Assembly: GCF_020171925.1 (NCBI RefSeq)
Contig: NZ_JAIVAR010000001.1
Span: 1,116,001 to 1,180,000, forward strand
Direction: 5' to 3'
Length of the DNA: 64,000 nt
Origin: Rossellomorea aquimaris
GTDB taxonomy: Bacteria > Bacillota > Bacilli > Bacillales > Bacillaceae_B
Shown here: one piece after another, positions 51,865 through 61,274 of the stretch
Layout of the letters: each line of letters begins with the position of its first letter
Position numbering within the stretch: position 1 is the first letter of the stretch
Notes under the pieces: model-generated
What the model was told of the DNA's origin: nothing
What the model saw: the letters and a program-made list of their open reading frames with translations, nothing else
Database searches by the model: none
Translations under genes and position numbers: made by a program

Positions 51865-51998
51865 TACTCAGAGGTGAAATCTACTCTTACAGTTATATAT
51901 TCAAATTAAAAACCCGGACTAATTTGCCTCTAAATAAACAAATTAGTTCGGGTTTCACTTTGTCTAAACAATTTTGTCTAGCCTCTTCTAGGTTATGA

Positions 51999-52586
51999 TT
52001 ACGACACGCTCATCCACTGTGGCGGTGTGTTTTTATCCCAATAGATGCTTCCAAGGTTATGGTGGGTCTGAAAGTCGTCATGGACCGTATGGTAGTGGAA
52101 ATTGAAATAATAGCCTTCTTTTGGCGGATGGTCTTTTCTCACATGGAATCTGATGACGTCCTTGCCCGTTCTCTTATCGTAAATATGAAAGATCTTCTCC
52201 GTTCTCGCGTATTGAGGTACTTCCGATATCACAAGGAACGACAGATCTTCTTCATATTGAATCGCTGTCTGCTCGATTGCATCTTGCATCTTTGGCAGTA
52301 TGACACTCCTGAATTCATCTTCGATCGCAGGCTTGATTTTCGTCCCGAACTTCACATACGCCTGCTCCTCCGCCTGTGTCATCATGTTCTCCAGGAAATC
52401 TTCTTTTGATAATTCCGTTTCCTCCCGCAGGACCTCTTCTTCCGCGCGTTCGACTGATGATGCTTTGCTGCTGTCTTTCGCGAGGGCTTGTCCTTGTTCA
52501 TTCAAGAACGCCTGTGAAGGGGAAACGAGTCCGAATGTAAGGATCGATATAAGTACAAAAAACGACTTTTTGAGCCAGATTGCCAT
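51999..52586 (-). CDS. ypjP: YpjP-like exported protein
   Basis: A 195-residue protein with a signal peptide (to about residue 26, PSQA/F), an acidic coiled stretch (40-70), and the YpjP domain with RTEKIFHIYDKRTGKDVIRFHVRKDHPPKEGYYFNFHYH and HHNLGSIYWDKNTPP. Function unknown. Position near thyA matches B. subtilis. Confidence 0.88.
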   Translation of the reverse strand: MAIWLKKSFFVLISILTFGLVSPSQAFLNEQGQALAKDSSKASSVERAEEEVLREETELSKEDFLENMMTQAEEQAYVKFGTKIKPAIEDEFRSVILPKMQDAIEQTAIQYEEDLSFLVISEVPQYARTEKIFHIYDKRTGKDVIRFHVRKDHPPKEGYYFNFHYHTVHDDFQTHHNLGSIYWDKNTPPQWMSVS

Positions 52587-52732
52587 GAATAACGTCCTTT
52601 CCTATGTATTGCTTCTATTATTATACTATTTAATACGATTAAAAAGTGAAAAAGGTTTCATTTTTTTGTAGGATATAAAAATCTTTATGTGGTAGTATAT
52701 TAATGAGGATATTTCGTAAGGAGGATAACTGA

Positions 52733-52810
52733 ATGGATACTGGAATTATGATTAATATTGGTTACTTGCTTCTATTAGGTTATTTCGTAGTACTTGGTTT
52801 CACTGACTAA
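52733..52810 (+). CDS. 25-residue single-helix membrane peptide
   Basis: ATG preceded by AAGGAGG at 8-nt spacing. The product starts MDTGIMINIGYLLLLGYF and ends VVLGFTD, one hydrophobic helix with acidic ends. A strong terminator starts 10 nt after the stop, so the unit is complete and monocistronic. I do not recognise the peptide. Confidence 0.7.
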   Translation: MDTGIMINIGYLLLLGYFVVLGFTD

Positions 52811-52820
52811 TGGTAAGGGC

Positions 52821-52852
52821 AGACAGGCACTTTAGAATGGCCTGTCTTTTTT
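52821..52852 (+). terminator. Terminator after the 25-aa peptide gene
   Basis: AGACAGGC/GCCTGTCT stem followed by T6. Confidence 0.92.
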
Positions 52853-52871
52853 ATATCTTTTGTTACGGATT

Positions 52872-53648
52872 TTACACCGAAATGACCCCGAAATGGAATT
52901 TGGATGATGGCCTTTTGATGACTTCAAAACCATGCTCTTCAAAAAGTGGTGACTGGTAGTGGTTTTTCATGACGATTTTCATTTTTGCCACACGTCTAGC
53001 CTCATTCATCACTTCATTGGTGATGGATGTATACGCAGCCCACGTCCTGATTGGGTTGATGCCGGCTGAATCAGTCAGCGCTTCCTCGAACATCGGATCA
53101 AAGTAGACGACGTCCATCGATTGGTCCCCGCATTCTTTCAAACCTTCTTCAAATCTCTGTTGTATGACTTCCACCCTACTCATTGCTTCATTCAGTTCAT
53201 CGAGTGGTGATGTCCACTTTTTCAGGCCTTCTGAAATGATGTGGGCGATGTATGGATTCGCTTCGAACCCTTTTACTTTACCTTTGGGACCGACAATGTG
53301 GCTTGCAATGATACTATCGGAAGCAAGTCCGACTGTGCAGTCCAGAAAGCTCATTCCTTCTTCTAGTCCTGCCGCATCCACCATCGGATCTCTTTCACCA
53401 CGCATCAATCTCTTGATGCGGAAAGAAGCTGAATTGGGGTGAAAGAAAAAGGGTTCTTCATGCTTGTCCCTTTTGTGAAGCTCCAGCCTTTCTTTCCCCA
53501 CAACGACACAATTCATTTCGTTCTTGTCCATATGGTGGGTCAGTGATTTCTTCCCTCGTTTTATATATGGGATATCCAGCTTGGAAGCGATCCTCAATGC
53601 TTCTTCGATGACAGCCTCGTTTGCTCTTCCGCAAGTTGTAACAAACAC
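52872..53648 (-). CDS. ypiP: SAM-dependent methyltransferase, YpiP/RsmJ-like
   Basis: A 258-residue protein: N-terminal PVFVTTCGRANEAVIEEALRIA region, SAM site FLDCTVGLASDSIIASHIVG near residue 103, EANPYIAHIISEGL, and the catalytic-type VVYFDPMFEEA motif. It resembles RsmJ (16S rRNA G1516 N2-methyltransferase). GTG at 53648 has AAGGAG nine nt before; the longer TTG-started frame has no SD. Confidence 0.82.
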   Translation of the reverse strand: MFVTTCGRANEAVIEEALRIASKLDIPYIKRGKKSLTHHMDKNEMNCVVVGKERLELHKRDKHEEPFFFHPNSASFRIKRLMRGERDPMVDAAGLEEGMSFLDCTVGLASDSIIASHIVGPKGKVKGFEANPYIAHIISEGLKKWTSPLDELNEAMSRVEVIQQRFEEGLKECGDQSMDVVYFDPMFEEALTDSAGINPIRTWAAYTSITNEVMNEARRVAKMKIVMKNHYQSPLFEEHGFEVIKRPSSKFHFGVISV

Positions 53649-53697
53649 ATCTGGTAACTCCTTCTTTACATCGTTTATGAATCTCAACCATCATACC

Positions 53698-53731
53698 ATA
53701 AAAAGAGGGAACCTGATGAAGGTTCCCCCCT
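53698..53731 (-). terminator. Terminator after brxA
   Basis: AGAGGGAACCT-GATGA-AGGTTCCC stem with T5 on the minus strand. Confidence 0.85.
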
Positions 53732-53747
53732 GCCTCTTCATTTGAAT

Positions 53748-54182
53748 TTAGCAATGCTCGTTGAATGCAGTCGTCAAATTCGAAATGATTTCTGAAATGT
53801 CATGATCCTCGATTTCTTCCCTCGGTATGAAATGGACCACTTTGTTTCCTTTTAATAACGCCATGGAGGGAGAAGAAGGTTCATATCCTTCAAAGTATTC
53901 CCTCATCTTAACGGTTGCCTCTTTGTCTTGACCAGCAAATACAGTTACGAGCTGATCCGGTGACTTTTCACTGTTCATGACGGATTGAGTGGCAGCCGGT
54001 CGTGCAAGGCCGGCCGCACATCCACAGACGGAGTTGACGACAACCAGCGTCGTCCCTTCCGCAACTTCCATGAATCCTTCAACTTCTTCAGCAGTCTTCA
54101 ACTCATTGAAGCCAGCTTGGACAAGTTCCTGTCTCATCGGTTTAACCAGTTGTCTCATATACTCTTCATACGCCATAGACAT
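53748..54182 (-). CDS. brxA: Bacilliredoxin BrxA (YphP)
   Basis: A 144-residue thioredoxin-like protein with the bacilliredoxin active site VNSVCGCAAGLARPA near residue 53 and family blocks RQELVQAGFNELKTAEEVE and PSSPSMALLKGNKVVHFIPR. It removes bacillithiol from oxidised proteins. The yph context favours YphP (BrxA) over YqiW (BrxB). Confidence 0.94.
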   Translation of the reverse strand: MSMAYEEYMRQLVKPMRQELVQAGFNELKTAEEVEGFMEVAEGTTLVVVNSVCGCAAGLARPAATQSVMNSEKSPDQLVTVFAGQDKEATVKMREYFEGYEPSSPSMALLKGNKVVHFIPREEIEDHDISEIISNLTTAFNEHC

Positions 54183-54227
54183 GGTACATTCCCCCTGTAT
54201 GTTTTTTTATAATATTCATTAAAGCTT

Positions 54228-55355
54228 TTAGTCCTGCAAACGCGCTTCCGTCATTTGTTTCCAGACGGATCCCTTCGCTTCTTCTCCACCTTCTATTCGC
54301 TCGATGGCCATCTTCACTTGAAGCTTGACCTCGAACTCCGGATCGTTTTCGGCTGCTTTCAAGCCTGGCAGGGCAGACTCATCGCCTTCTTCATATAAGA
54401 ACATGGCGGCACGCCATCTCACTAATTTACTTTTATCACTAAGGGCTTTCACCATTTCGGGCATGGCCTTTTTAAAACCTAGATCGGATAGGCAGTCCCC
54501 AGCCGTACGACGCACCGCTACCGATTTATCTCCGAGTGCTTTATACAGAAGTGGCAATACTCGCTCGTCCTCGATCATTCCGAGATAGACGACGGCTAAG
54601 CGCCGGATCGACCCTTTTTCATCCTCGAGCGCTTTTTCAAGCACTGGCAAATCATCAAGAGTCGGATCTTCCATCGAGTCAAGCTTCTGATATCTCGTCT
54701 GCCAATCCGGTGCCTGTAAATCTTGAAGTGTGAGTTTTTGTTTGATTTTTTTCGCGGGTTGACCCCCATTTTTATTCTCGACTGCCTCTTGTGCAAGGTT
54801 CTCAAGCTTTGATGCAGGGTAGGCTGCGACCAATTCCTCTGTCACATCGTGACCGATTTCATCCAAGTCCCCATACCTTACACCATGATCCTTCCATTTC
54901 CGCAGCAGCACGACGTTGTCTCCATCCTGCTGGGCACGGGATAAGGCGTCCATGAACGGGGCAGGTAGAGAGAAACGCTTTTCCTGTTCCCCGTCGGTCA
55001 CCTTCACCTGCATCGGAATTCCTTTGAACATTTGGATCGAGACATTCACTTCCCCGAAATGTTCTTCCATTTGGGACTCGCTCGCTTCTTCAACTGACTC
55101 TTCCCCGAATGCCTTTCTCACTTTCGGGAGGAGCTCCTGCCAATCGAACTTCGCGTTTCTCTCAACAGCAAGGAAATCCGCTACATGATAGACTCCCTTG
55201 ATGCCCTCGATTCCAAGGATTTCCTTGATGACGGAAGGTGCACCTTCTGCCTCATCTTTTTTATAATTATTGCTTTTCCCAGCCTGTAGTTCCCTGTCTA
55301 AGAGAACCTTCATTGTGTTCGGGCTGGGTGTAGGTTCAATCGATACAATCCTCAT
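54228..55355 (-). CDS. ypgR: YpgR/CvfC-like protein: Nfu_N domain plus HEAT repeats
   Basis: A 375-residue protein. N-terminal Nfu/NifU scaffold-like domain (about 1-85: RIVSIEPTPSPNTMKVLLDREL, GVYHVADFLAVERNAKFDW), a middle virulence-factor domain, and a C-terminal HEAT array (about 220-370: EDEKGSIRRLAVVYLGMI, DKSVAVRRTAGDCLSDLG, DKSKLVRWRAAMFLYEEG). The Staphylococcus homologue is CvfC. The Cys cluster ligands of Nfu are not visible. SD AAGGGGA before ATG at 55355. Confidence 0.88.
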   Translation of the reverse strand: MRIVSIEPTPSPNTMKVLLDRELQAGKSNNYKKDEAEGAPSVIKEILGIEGIKGVYHVADFLAVERNAKFDWQELLPKVRKAFGEESVEEASESQMEEHFGEVNVSIQMFKGIPMQVKVTDGEQEKRFSLPAPFMDALSRAQQDGDNVVLLRKWKDHGVRYGDLDEIGHDVTEELVAAYPASKLENLAQEAVENKNGGQPAKKIKQKLTLQDLQAPDWQTRYQKLDSMEDPTLDDLPVLEKALEDEKGSIRRLAVVYLGMIEDERVLPLLYKALGDKSVAVRRTAGDCLSDLGFKKAMPEMVKALSDKSKLVRWRAAMFLYEEGDESALPGLKAAENDPEFEVKLQVKMAIERIEGGEEAKGSVWKQMTEARLQD

Positions 55356-55429
55356 ATCCATTCCCCTTTCTGCCTAAAACATTTCTACCATCATAACACA
55401 GCCGTACCCGTGCAAAAAAATAATTGGCC

Positions 55430-57322
55430 TTATTCAGCGTACTCAGACAGATAGCTCCATCGTTCAATTAAGTGCTCTAGCTCTTCGTTCAGCTTCTGGC
55501 TGTCATCCATAAGCTGTTGGGCACGTTCAAAATTACTGCCGACCGACTCCAATTCTTCCTGTATCTGTTCAAGCTGTTCCTCTGTTGCCGCAATTTTGCC
55601 TTCAATTTCTTCCCATTCTCGCTTCTCCATATAGGATAACCTTTTCTTTTCTTTTTCAGGCTGTGCGGACGGTTGCTTTGGTTCATTCTGTTGTTTCTTC
55701 TCTGCCGCCTGTCGTTTCGATTCCAATTCGACAGTTTCCAAATAGTCCGTATACTCACCGAAGTAAAGACTGATTTTGCCATCTCCGTCAAAAACAAGCA
55801 ATTGATTGGCGGTCTTATCCAGGAAATAGCGATCATGGGAAACAGTCACCACAACACCGGAAAATTCCCCGATATAATCTTCAAGCACGGTGAGCGTTTC
55901 GGTGTCTAGATCATTGGTCGGTTCATCAAGAAGGAGCACATTCGGTTTCCCCATTAATAATTTCAACAGAAATAGTCTTCGTTTCTCCCCGCCCGACAGC
56001 TTGCGGATCAATGTCCCATGCGTGCTCATCGGAAAGAGGAAGCGTTCAAGCATAGACGTGACCGATATCCGTTCCCCTTTGTCTGTTGTAATGAATTCCC
56101 CCGCTTCACGGATATATTCAATCATCCGCATATTTTCATCCAATTCCTCATGACCTTGCGTATAATAGGCAATTTTAACCGTCAATCCCTTGACCATCTC
56201 ACCCGTATCCAATACATCTTTACCAGCAAGGAGGTTCAGGAAAGTCGATTTCCCGCTTCCATTCTTCCCGACCACACCGATTCTGTCACCTGGTTTGATC
56301 AAGAAATTAAAATCTTTCAGGATTGTCTTATCACTGAAAAATTTTGATGCGTCCTTCAATTCAAAGACTTGTTTGCCAAGGCGTTCTCCACCGATCGACA
56401 TGTCCATTTGGGCATTCTGGGGTCCCGAAGTCATGTTGTCCTCCAAGTTTTCAAAGCGCTGGATCCGGGCCTTCTGCTTTGTTGTTCTTGCCTTTGCACC
56501 CCTTCTCATCCACTGGAGCTCGCGACGATACAGATTGCGCTGTTTCTCTGAAGTCAAGCGCTCATTTTCCTCCCGCGTCGCTTTCGCTTCAATAAAGGAA
56601 GCATAATTTCCGCGGTATGAATAGAGATTTCCTCCATCAAGTTCAAATGTCCGGTTCGTTACGTTATCCAGGAAGTAACGATCATGCGTGACGAGTAATA
56701 CCGCTCCATTATACTTTCCTAAATAATCCTCAAGCCATTTGATCGATTGGTAATCCAAGTGGTTGGTCGGCTCATCGAGTATAAGGAGATCAGGTGTTTC
56801 AATCAAGACGCCTGCAAGTGCTACGCGCTTTTTTTGTCCACCTGATAGTTCCTTCATTTTTTTGGCAAAATCGTTGATCCCAAGCTTGGTGAGGATGCTT
56901 TTCGCGTTGGCATTCGCTTCCCAGGCATGGAGGGTATCCATCTGTTTCTGTGCACTGAACAACCGCTCCTGCAGCGTACCGCTTTCAGGTTCTTGTTCGA
57001 GTTCCACAAGGGCTGTTTCGTATTCACGCATGGCCCTGATGACCTTGGCTTCCCCGCGAAACACCTGCCCGATGACACTCAGGTCCTCATTGATGTGGGG
57101 TTCCTGTGATAAATAGGCGATATGGTAGTCCCCCGGAGCCGTGATTTCCCCGCTATCGTATTCTTCTATCCCAGCAATCAATTTCAAGAGGCTCGATTTC
57201 CCGGTCCCATTTACCCCGATCAATCCGATCCTCTCCTTCTCATTGATCGAAAAAGAGATCCCATCAAAGAGAGTCTTTTCCCCGTATGTTTTTGACAGAT
57301 TCTCGGCTGTTAACATTCTCAT
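55430..57322 (-). CDS. ABC-F ATPase (YfmR/Uup-like translation factor)
   Basis: A 630-residue protein with two ABC domains: Walker A GVNGTGKSS and GKNGSGKST, signatures LSGGQKKR and LSGGEKRR, Walker B LLILDEPTNHLD and LLLDEPTNDLD. They are joined by the ABC-F linker (about 230-310) and followed by a C-terminal coiled coil (about 555-630). YfmR helps ribosomes through polyproline or stalled peptides. The ATG at 57322 overlaps the ypgQ stop as ATGA. Confidence 0.93.
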   Translation of the reverse strand: MRMLTAENLSKTYGEKTLFDGISFSINEKERIGLIGVNGTGKSSLLKLIAGIEEYDSGEITAPGDYHIAYLSQEPHINEDLSVIGQVFRGEAKVIRAMREYETALVELEQEPESGTLQERLFSAQKQMDTLHAWEANANAKSILTKLGINDFAKKMKELSGGQKKRVALAGVLIETPDLLILDEPTNHLDYQSIKWLEDYLGKYNGAVLLVTHDRYFLDNVTNRTFELDGGNLYSYRGNYASFIEAKATREENERLTSEKQRNLYRRELQWMRRGAKARTTKQKARIQRFENLEDNMTSGPQNAQMDMSIGGERLGKQVFELKDASKFFSDKTILKDFNFLIKPGDRIGVVGKNGSGKSTFLNLLAGKDVLDTGEMVKGLTVKIAYYTQGHEELDENMRMIEYIREAGEFITTDKGERISVTSMLERFLFPMSTHGTLIRKLSGGEKRRLFLLKLLMGKPNVLLLDEPTNDLDTETLTVLEDYIGEFSGVVVTVSHDRYFLDKTANQLLVFDGDGKISLYFGEYTDYLETVELESKRQAAEKKQQNEPKQPSAQPEKEKKRLSYMEKREWEEIEGKIAATEEQLEQIQEELESVGSNFERAQQLMDDSQKLNEELEHLIERWSYLSEYAE

Positions 57323-57966
57323 TCGTGACCATTCCATTCTTTATCGAATTGCTTTAAGAATCCCAGCATGTATGTATGCCGTTCTTCTGCTAGATTTTTT
57401 CCTGTTTCGGTACACATCAGATCCTTTAACTTTAACAGTTTCTCATGGAAATGATGGATACTGGTACTTTTTCCGTTTCTATATTCATCCAATGTCATAT
57501 CGGTACGCACGCCAACATCTGGGTCGTAAATGGGCTGTCCCCTGCTGCCTCCGTAGGCAAATGTCCGGGCGATCCCAATCGCTCCGATGGCATCCAAGCG
57601 ATCCGCATCCCTCACAATCATGGCTTCGATGGACGTCAAAGATTCCTCATGTCCTCCCTTATAAGAAATCGAAAAGATGATCTCATTAAGCTTCTCCCGT
57701 TCGTAGTCCGAAAGTGAGAGTAAGGATACATACCCCTTCAATTTCTCTTCCGCTTCACGCTTTGAGGAAACAAGCTTCTCATCCGGCACATCATGCAATA
57801 AAGCAGCCAGCTCGATGATTGTTGTATCGGTTATATGTTCGCCATCCGCAATCATCAACGCATTCCTTCTGACTCGTACAAGATGATGCCAGTCATGTCC
57901 CGAAGGCTCGTTGATGAACGCTTGTTTCAGCGCTCTGATTAAATGCCCCATTTCTTGATCGGTCAT
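57319..57966 (-). CDS. ypgQ: HD-domain phosphohydrolase YpgQ
   Basis: A 215-residue HD enzyme: H in GHDWHHLVRVRRNAL, HD in LAALLHDVPDEKL, and distal Asp in IVRDADRLDAIGAIGIARTF. YpgQ-type enzymes are manganese-dependent (d)NTP pyrophosphohydrolases. AAAGGTG before ATG at 57966. Its stop overlaps the ABC-F start by 4 nt. Confidence 0.92.
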   Translation of the reverse strand: MTDQEMGHLIRALKQAFINEPSGHDWHHLVRVRRNALMIADGEHITDTTIIELAALLHDVPDEKLVSSKREAEEKLKGYVSLLSLSDYEREKLNEIIFSISYKGGHEESLTSIEAMIVRDADRLDAIGAIGIARTFAYGGSRGQPIYDPDVGVRTDMTLDEYRNGKSTSIHHFHEKLLKLKDLMCTETGKNLAEERHTYMLGFLKQFDKEWNGHE

Positions 57967-58020
57967 ATTTTCAGCACCTTTCTCATCTATTGTATCAAAA
58001 AAACAGCCGCTAAGAGTAAA

Positions 58021-58058
58021 AGAGATGATGGATAAGGGCATCCTTATCCATCATCTCT
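58021..58058 (-). terminator. Terminator after the second degV-like gene
   Basis: AGAGATGATGGATAAGG pairs perfectly (17 bp) with the arm at 58042-58058 around a 4-nt loop; TTTTA follows on the minus strand. Confidence 0.9.
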
Positions 58059-58063
58059 ATCGT

Positions 58064-58924
58064 TCAATCCTCTATCTCTTCAGACCAGCTGATCCCGATT
58101 GTGTTCTCACCGGCATGCACTCCGATAACAGCACCAAGGGGATACGTGCCAAATTTAATATGTCCATGTTCCACTTCCAACTCTGCCTTCCATTCGCTTG
58201 CTTCGTCATGATTCAAGCCATGAAGGATGCTTACTCTTTTTACATTCTTTGATTCCAGCGCTTCCTTGAGCAAACGTTCCATCTTGCTCAACCCTTTTGG
58301 GATGCTTCTGACCTTATCCTTCACTTCGAGCTGTCCATCAATGATTGAAAGAATCGGCTTGATACTCAGCATACTTCCGAGAAAAAAGGACAAGCCGTTC
58401 ATCCTACCGCTCTTATGCAGCTGTTCCAGGCTGCCGACCATCACAAAGACTTCCCGTGTAAGGATTTTTTCTTCGATCAAACGTTGGATCTCTTCAACCG
58501 TCTTCCCCTTTGCGTGAAGGAGCTGACCGTATTCTATCAGTTCTGTCAAAGGATACGTCAGCGTCTTTGAATCGATGCAAGTGATGAAAGGTACCTCATC
58601 TTTGAGAATTTCTGCAGCTTGGTAAGCAGAAGAGAAGGTTCCGCTGAAATGGGAGGATACATGAATGGAGAAAATATGATCATAACGTTCTGCCAAAGAC
58701 TCATATAATTCCTTAAACGTGCCGATCGAAGGCTGAGACGTCTTCACTTCCACCTTTTCTTCCTTTAGCTTTGCGAACAGTTGCTCAGGAGTCAAATCCA
58801 GTCCATCCTTATACTCCTTGTCCCCGAAAACAATATTCATCGGTACGACGAAAATATCCTGATCCTCACAAGAAGTCAGATCCCTTATAAAAGCTGTACT
58901 GTCGGTTACCCACGCAATCTTCAC
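58064..58924 (-). CDS. DegV family fatty-acid-binding protein (copy 2)
   Basis: A 286-residue DegV protein: KIAWVTDSTAFI, KTSQPSIGTFKELYESL, IHVSSHFSGTFSSAYQ, and a C-terminal GAVIGVHAGENTIGISW. Paralogue of the gene at 45922 but clearly divergent. FakB-type fatty acid carrier is inferred. Confidence 0.92.
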   Translation of the reverse strand: MKIAWVTDSTAFIRDLTSCEDQDIFVVPMNIVFGDKEYKDGLDLTPEQLFAKLKEEKVEVKTSQPSIGTFKELYESLAERYDHIFSIHVSSHFSGTFSSAYQAAEILKDEVPFITCIDSKTLTYPLTELIEYGQLLHAKGKTVEEIQRLIEEKILTREVFVMVGSLEQLHKSGRMNGLSFFLGSMLSIKPILSIIDGQLEVKDKVRSIPKGLSKMERLLKEALESKNVKRVSILHGLNHDEASEWKAELEVEHGHIKFGTYPLGAVIGVHAGENTIGISWSEEIED

Positions 58925-59024
58925 GCTCTTGCCCCCCTTTGTCTTATTTCACCTTTCCCTTTGTTCTCTCTATTCTCTTTATACGCTTTTAGACCATCAT
59001 GCTGGAACGTTCACAACTATACAC

Positions 59025-59507
59025 CTACTCTAGCCTATTCAATGTTTCCACTGAATAGGAGACCATTTGAAGGATATCATCGACCATCTCTTCCGTTATG
59101 ACTCGATTAAAAGAAAGAATCCCTTTTACACGAACAGGATGTAGCGAGGAATGGCTTTCAACCCACTCCCAGAGCTTGTCTTCTCCCCAAGCATGGACAA
59201 GCTCTTCCTTTAGGCGCAGAATCGTTTCATCCCCCTTGTAGATCAGCACTATTTCTGCCCCTGCTTCATTCTTTTCCGTAAGGCCCTGTTTCTCGGCAAG
59301 AAAATGCCCCATATCAGCCCTCAACTCAAGGATAATGGAAGAAGTCTTTCCCTGAAGCCTGTATTCGATAGAGTAAGTCCGTTCATAATGGGCAAAGTCG
59401 AATAAATCCCTACGGTCAATAATCGATATTTCCCCGGACAGATCCAGGTCATACACTGCGCCCTCCACAACTACCTTCAAGTTATCAAAAGCCGTAGGAT
59501 CAAACAT
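59025..59507 (-). CDS. Cytosolic protein of unknown function
   Basis: A 160-residue soluble protein beginning MFDPTAFDNLKVVVEGAVYDLDL, with a YERTYSIEYRL beta segment and a WEWVESHSSLHPVRVKGILSFNRVITEEM block. No membrane segment or catalytic motif. Follows fhs by 25 nt on the same strand, so possibly in its operon. I do not recognise it. Confidence 0.7.
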   Translation of the reverse strand: MFDPTAFDNLKVVVEGAVYDLDLSGEISIIDRRDLFDFAHYERTYSIEYRLQGKTSSIILELRADMGHFLAEKQGLTEKNEAGAEIVLIYKGDETILRLKEELVHAWGEDKLWEWVESHSSLHPVRVKGILSFNRVITEEMVDDILQMVSYSVETLNRLE

Positions 59508-59532
59508 GAATATTCCCCTTTCCTGTCAGCCA

Positions 59533-61218
59533 TCAGAATAGGCCGATGGCATTTCCATCTGCATCGACATCCATTTTTAATGCGGCCGGCTGCTTGGGCA
59601 GTCCCGGCATCGTCATGACCTCACCCGTCAAGGCTACGATGAAGCCTGCACCGATCTTCGGCTTCAACTCCCTGATGGTAATAGTGAAACCCTCGGGTCT
59701 TCCAAGCTTCCGTGGATCGTCGGATAACGAATACTGAGTCTTTGCCATACATACAGGGAGGTCACCCCATCCGTTGTCTACAAATTCCTTTAACTGCTTC
59801 TTCGCTTTTACTGAGTAGTCCACTTCTTTGGCACCGTACACTTTTTTTGCAATGCATTCGATCTTTGTTTCCAGTGAATCTGTCAGCTCATAAAGTGGCG
59901 AGAATTCCTTCGTGTTCTGTTCGATTGTTCCAAGAACTTTCTCCGCTAAATCCAGACCACCTTTTCCGCCTTCAGCCCATACATCTGTCAAGGAAACAGG
60001 GATTCCCTCGTTTTCACACCAATCATTAAGAAGGCTGATTTCTTTGTCTGTATCGGTTACGAAACGATTGATTGCTACAACATACGGAACATTGAATGCA
60101 TCAAGTGTCTCCATATGCTTCTTCAGGTTGGATAATCCGCTTTTCAACGCCTCCAAATCCTCTTCATGCAAGCTATCTTTCCCTTTGCCACCATGCATTT
60201 TAAGTGCCCGGATGGTCGCCACAAGGACAACTGCGTCAGGTTCTATTCCCGCTGCACGGGTTTTGATATTAAGGAATTTTTCCGCTCCGAGATCGGCACC
60301 GAAACCGGATTCTGTAACGACATAGTCTGCAAGCTTCAAGGCTGTCTTTGTCGCGATGATACTGTTGCATCCATGTGCAATGTTTGCAAATGGTCCGCCA
60401 TGGACAAGCGCAGGAGTATGCTCGATCGTCTGTACAATATTCGGTTTCAATGCATCCTTCAGCAATAGCGCTAACGCACCTTCGACCCTCAAATCCTTCA
60501 CCGTCACAGGTTCCCTCTTATCATTATAAGCAACCACAATTTGAGACAGCCTTCCCTTCAATTCAGCCAGGTCATTTGATAAACATAGGATGGCCATGAT
60601 TTCTGAAGCCACGGTTATGTCGAATCCATCTTCCCTCGGCACTCCTTGGAACGGACCGCCTAAACCGATGACGATATTTCTCAGTGCTCGGTCATTCATG
60701 TCCAGTGCGCGTTTCCAAACGATCCTCCTCTGATCGATCCTCAACTCATTTCCTTGGTGGATATGGTTGTCGATCATGGCTGCAAGTGCATTATTGGCAG
60801 TCGTGATGCTATGGATGTCACCGGTGAAGTGAAGATTGATTTCGTCCATTGGCAGTACTTGTGAGTACCCTCCGCCAGTCGCTCCGCCCTTCATCCCCAT
60901 TACTGGACCAAGAGAAGGTTCACGCATGGCAATCATGGCATTCTTGTTCAGATGGTTAAGTGCATCACCGAGGCCGACCGTTACGGTAGATTTACCTTCC
61001 CCGGCTGGAGTCGGATTGATGGACGTTACGAGGATCAATTTTCCGTCACGGTTGTCTTTGAGATTATGTATGGCTTCAAAAGATATCTTTGCTTTATATC
61101 TTCCGTACATCTCCACATCTTCTTCGTTCAATCCAAGTCTTGTTGCAATATCAGAGATGGGTAGGAGACGTGCTTCCTGTGCAATTTCAATATCTGTTCT
61201 CTTCTTCTTTGTTGTCAA
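59533..61218 (-). CDS. fhs: Formate--tetrahydrofolate ligase
   Basis: A 561-residue enzyme: P-loop [14 protein letters not shown] near residue 65, [40 protein letters not shown] and [15 protein letters not shown], all typical of Fhs. It makes 10-formyl-THF from formate and ATP. AAAGGTGG precedes the TTG at 61218; the GTG 12 bases upstream lies within that SD. Folate theme shared with thyA/dfrA elsewhere in the window. Confidence 0.96.
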   Translation of the reverse strand: MTTKKKRTDIEIAQEARLLPISDIATRLGLNEEDVEMYGRYKAKISFEAIHNLKDNRDGKLILVTSINPTPAGEGKSTVTVGLGDALNHLNKNAMIAMREPSLGPVMGMKGGATGGGYSQVLPMDEINLHFTGDIHSITTANNALAAMIDNHIHQGNELRIDQRRIVWKRALDMNDRALRNIVIGLGGPFQGVPREDGFDITVASEIMAILCLSNDLAELKGRLSQIVVAYNDKREPVTVKDLRVEGALALLLKDALKPNIVQTIEHTPALVHGGPFANIAHGCNSIIATKTALKLADYVVTESGFGADLGAEKFLNIKTRAAGIEPDAVVLVATIRALKMHGGKGKDSLHEEDLEALKSGLSNLKKHMETLDAFNVPYVVAINRFVTDTDKEISLLNDWCENEGIPVSLTDVWAEGGKGGLDLAEKVLGTIEQNTKEFSPLYELTDSLETKIECIAKKVYGAKEVDYSVKAKKQLKEFVDNGWGDLPVCMAKTQYSLSDDPRKLGRPEGFTITIRELKPKIGAGFIVALTGEVMTMPGLPKQPAALKMDVDADGNAIGLF

Positions 61219-61274
61219 TGCTATATCCACCTTTATCGTTCAATTTATAAAGTATATCTTTTTAACACGTTATT

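Larger units (their letters stand above)
51452..51998. other. 547-bp gene-free region with an interrupted repeat copy
   Basis: Contains repeat copy F (about 51605-51864) split by a nested hairpin element, and a short inverted AATTTG...CAAATTAG hairpin near 51917-51955 that may terminate ypjP. Confidence 0.65.
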
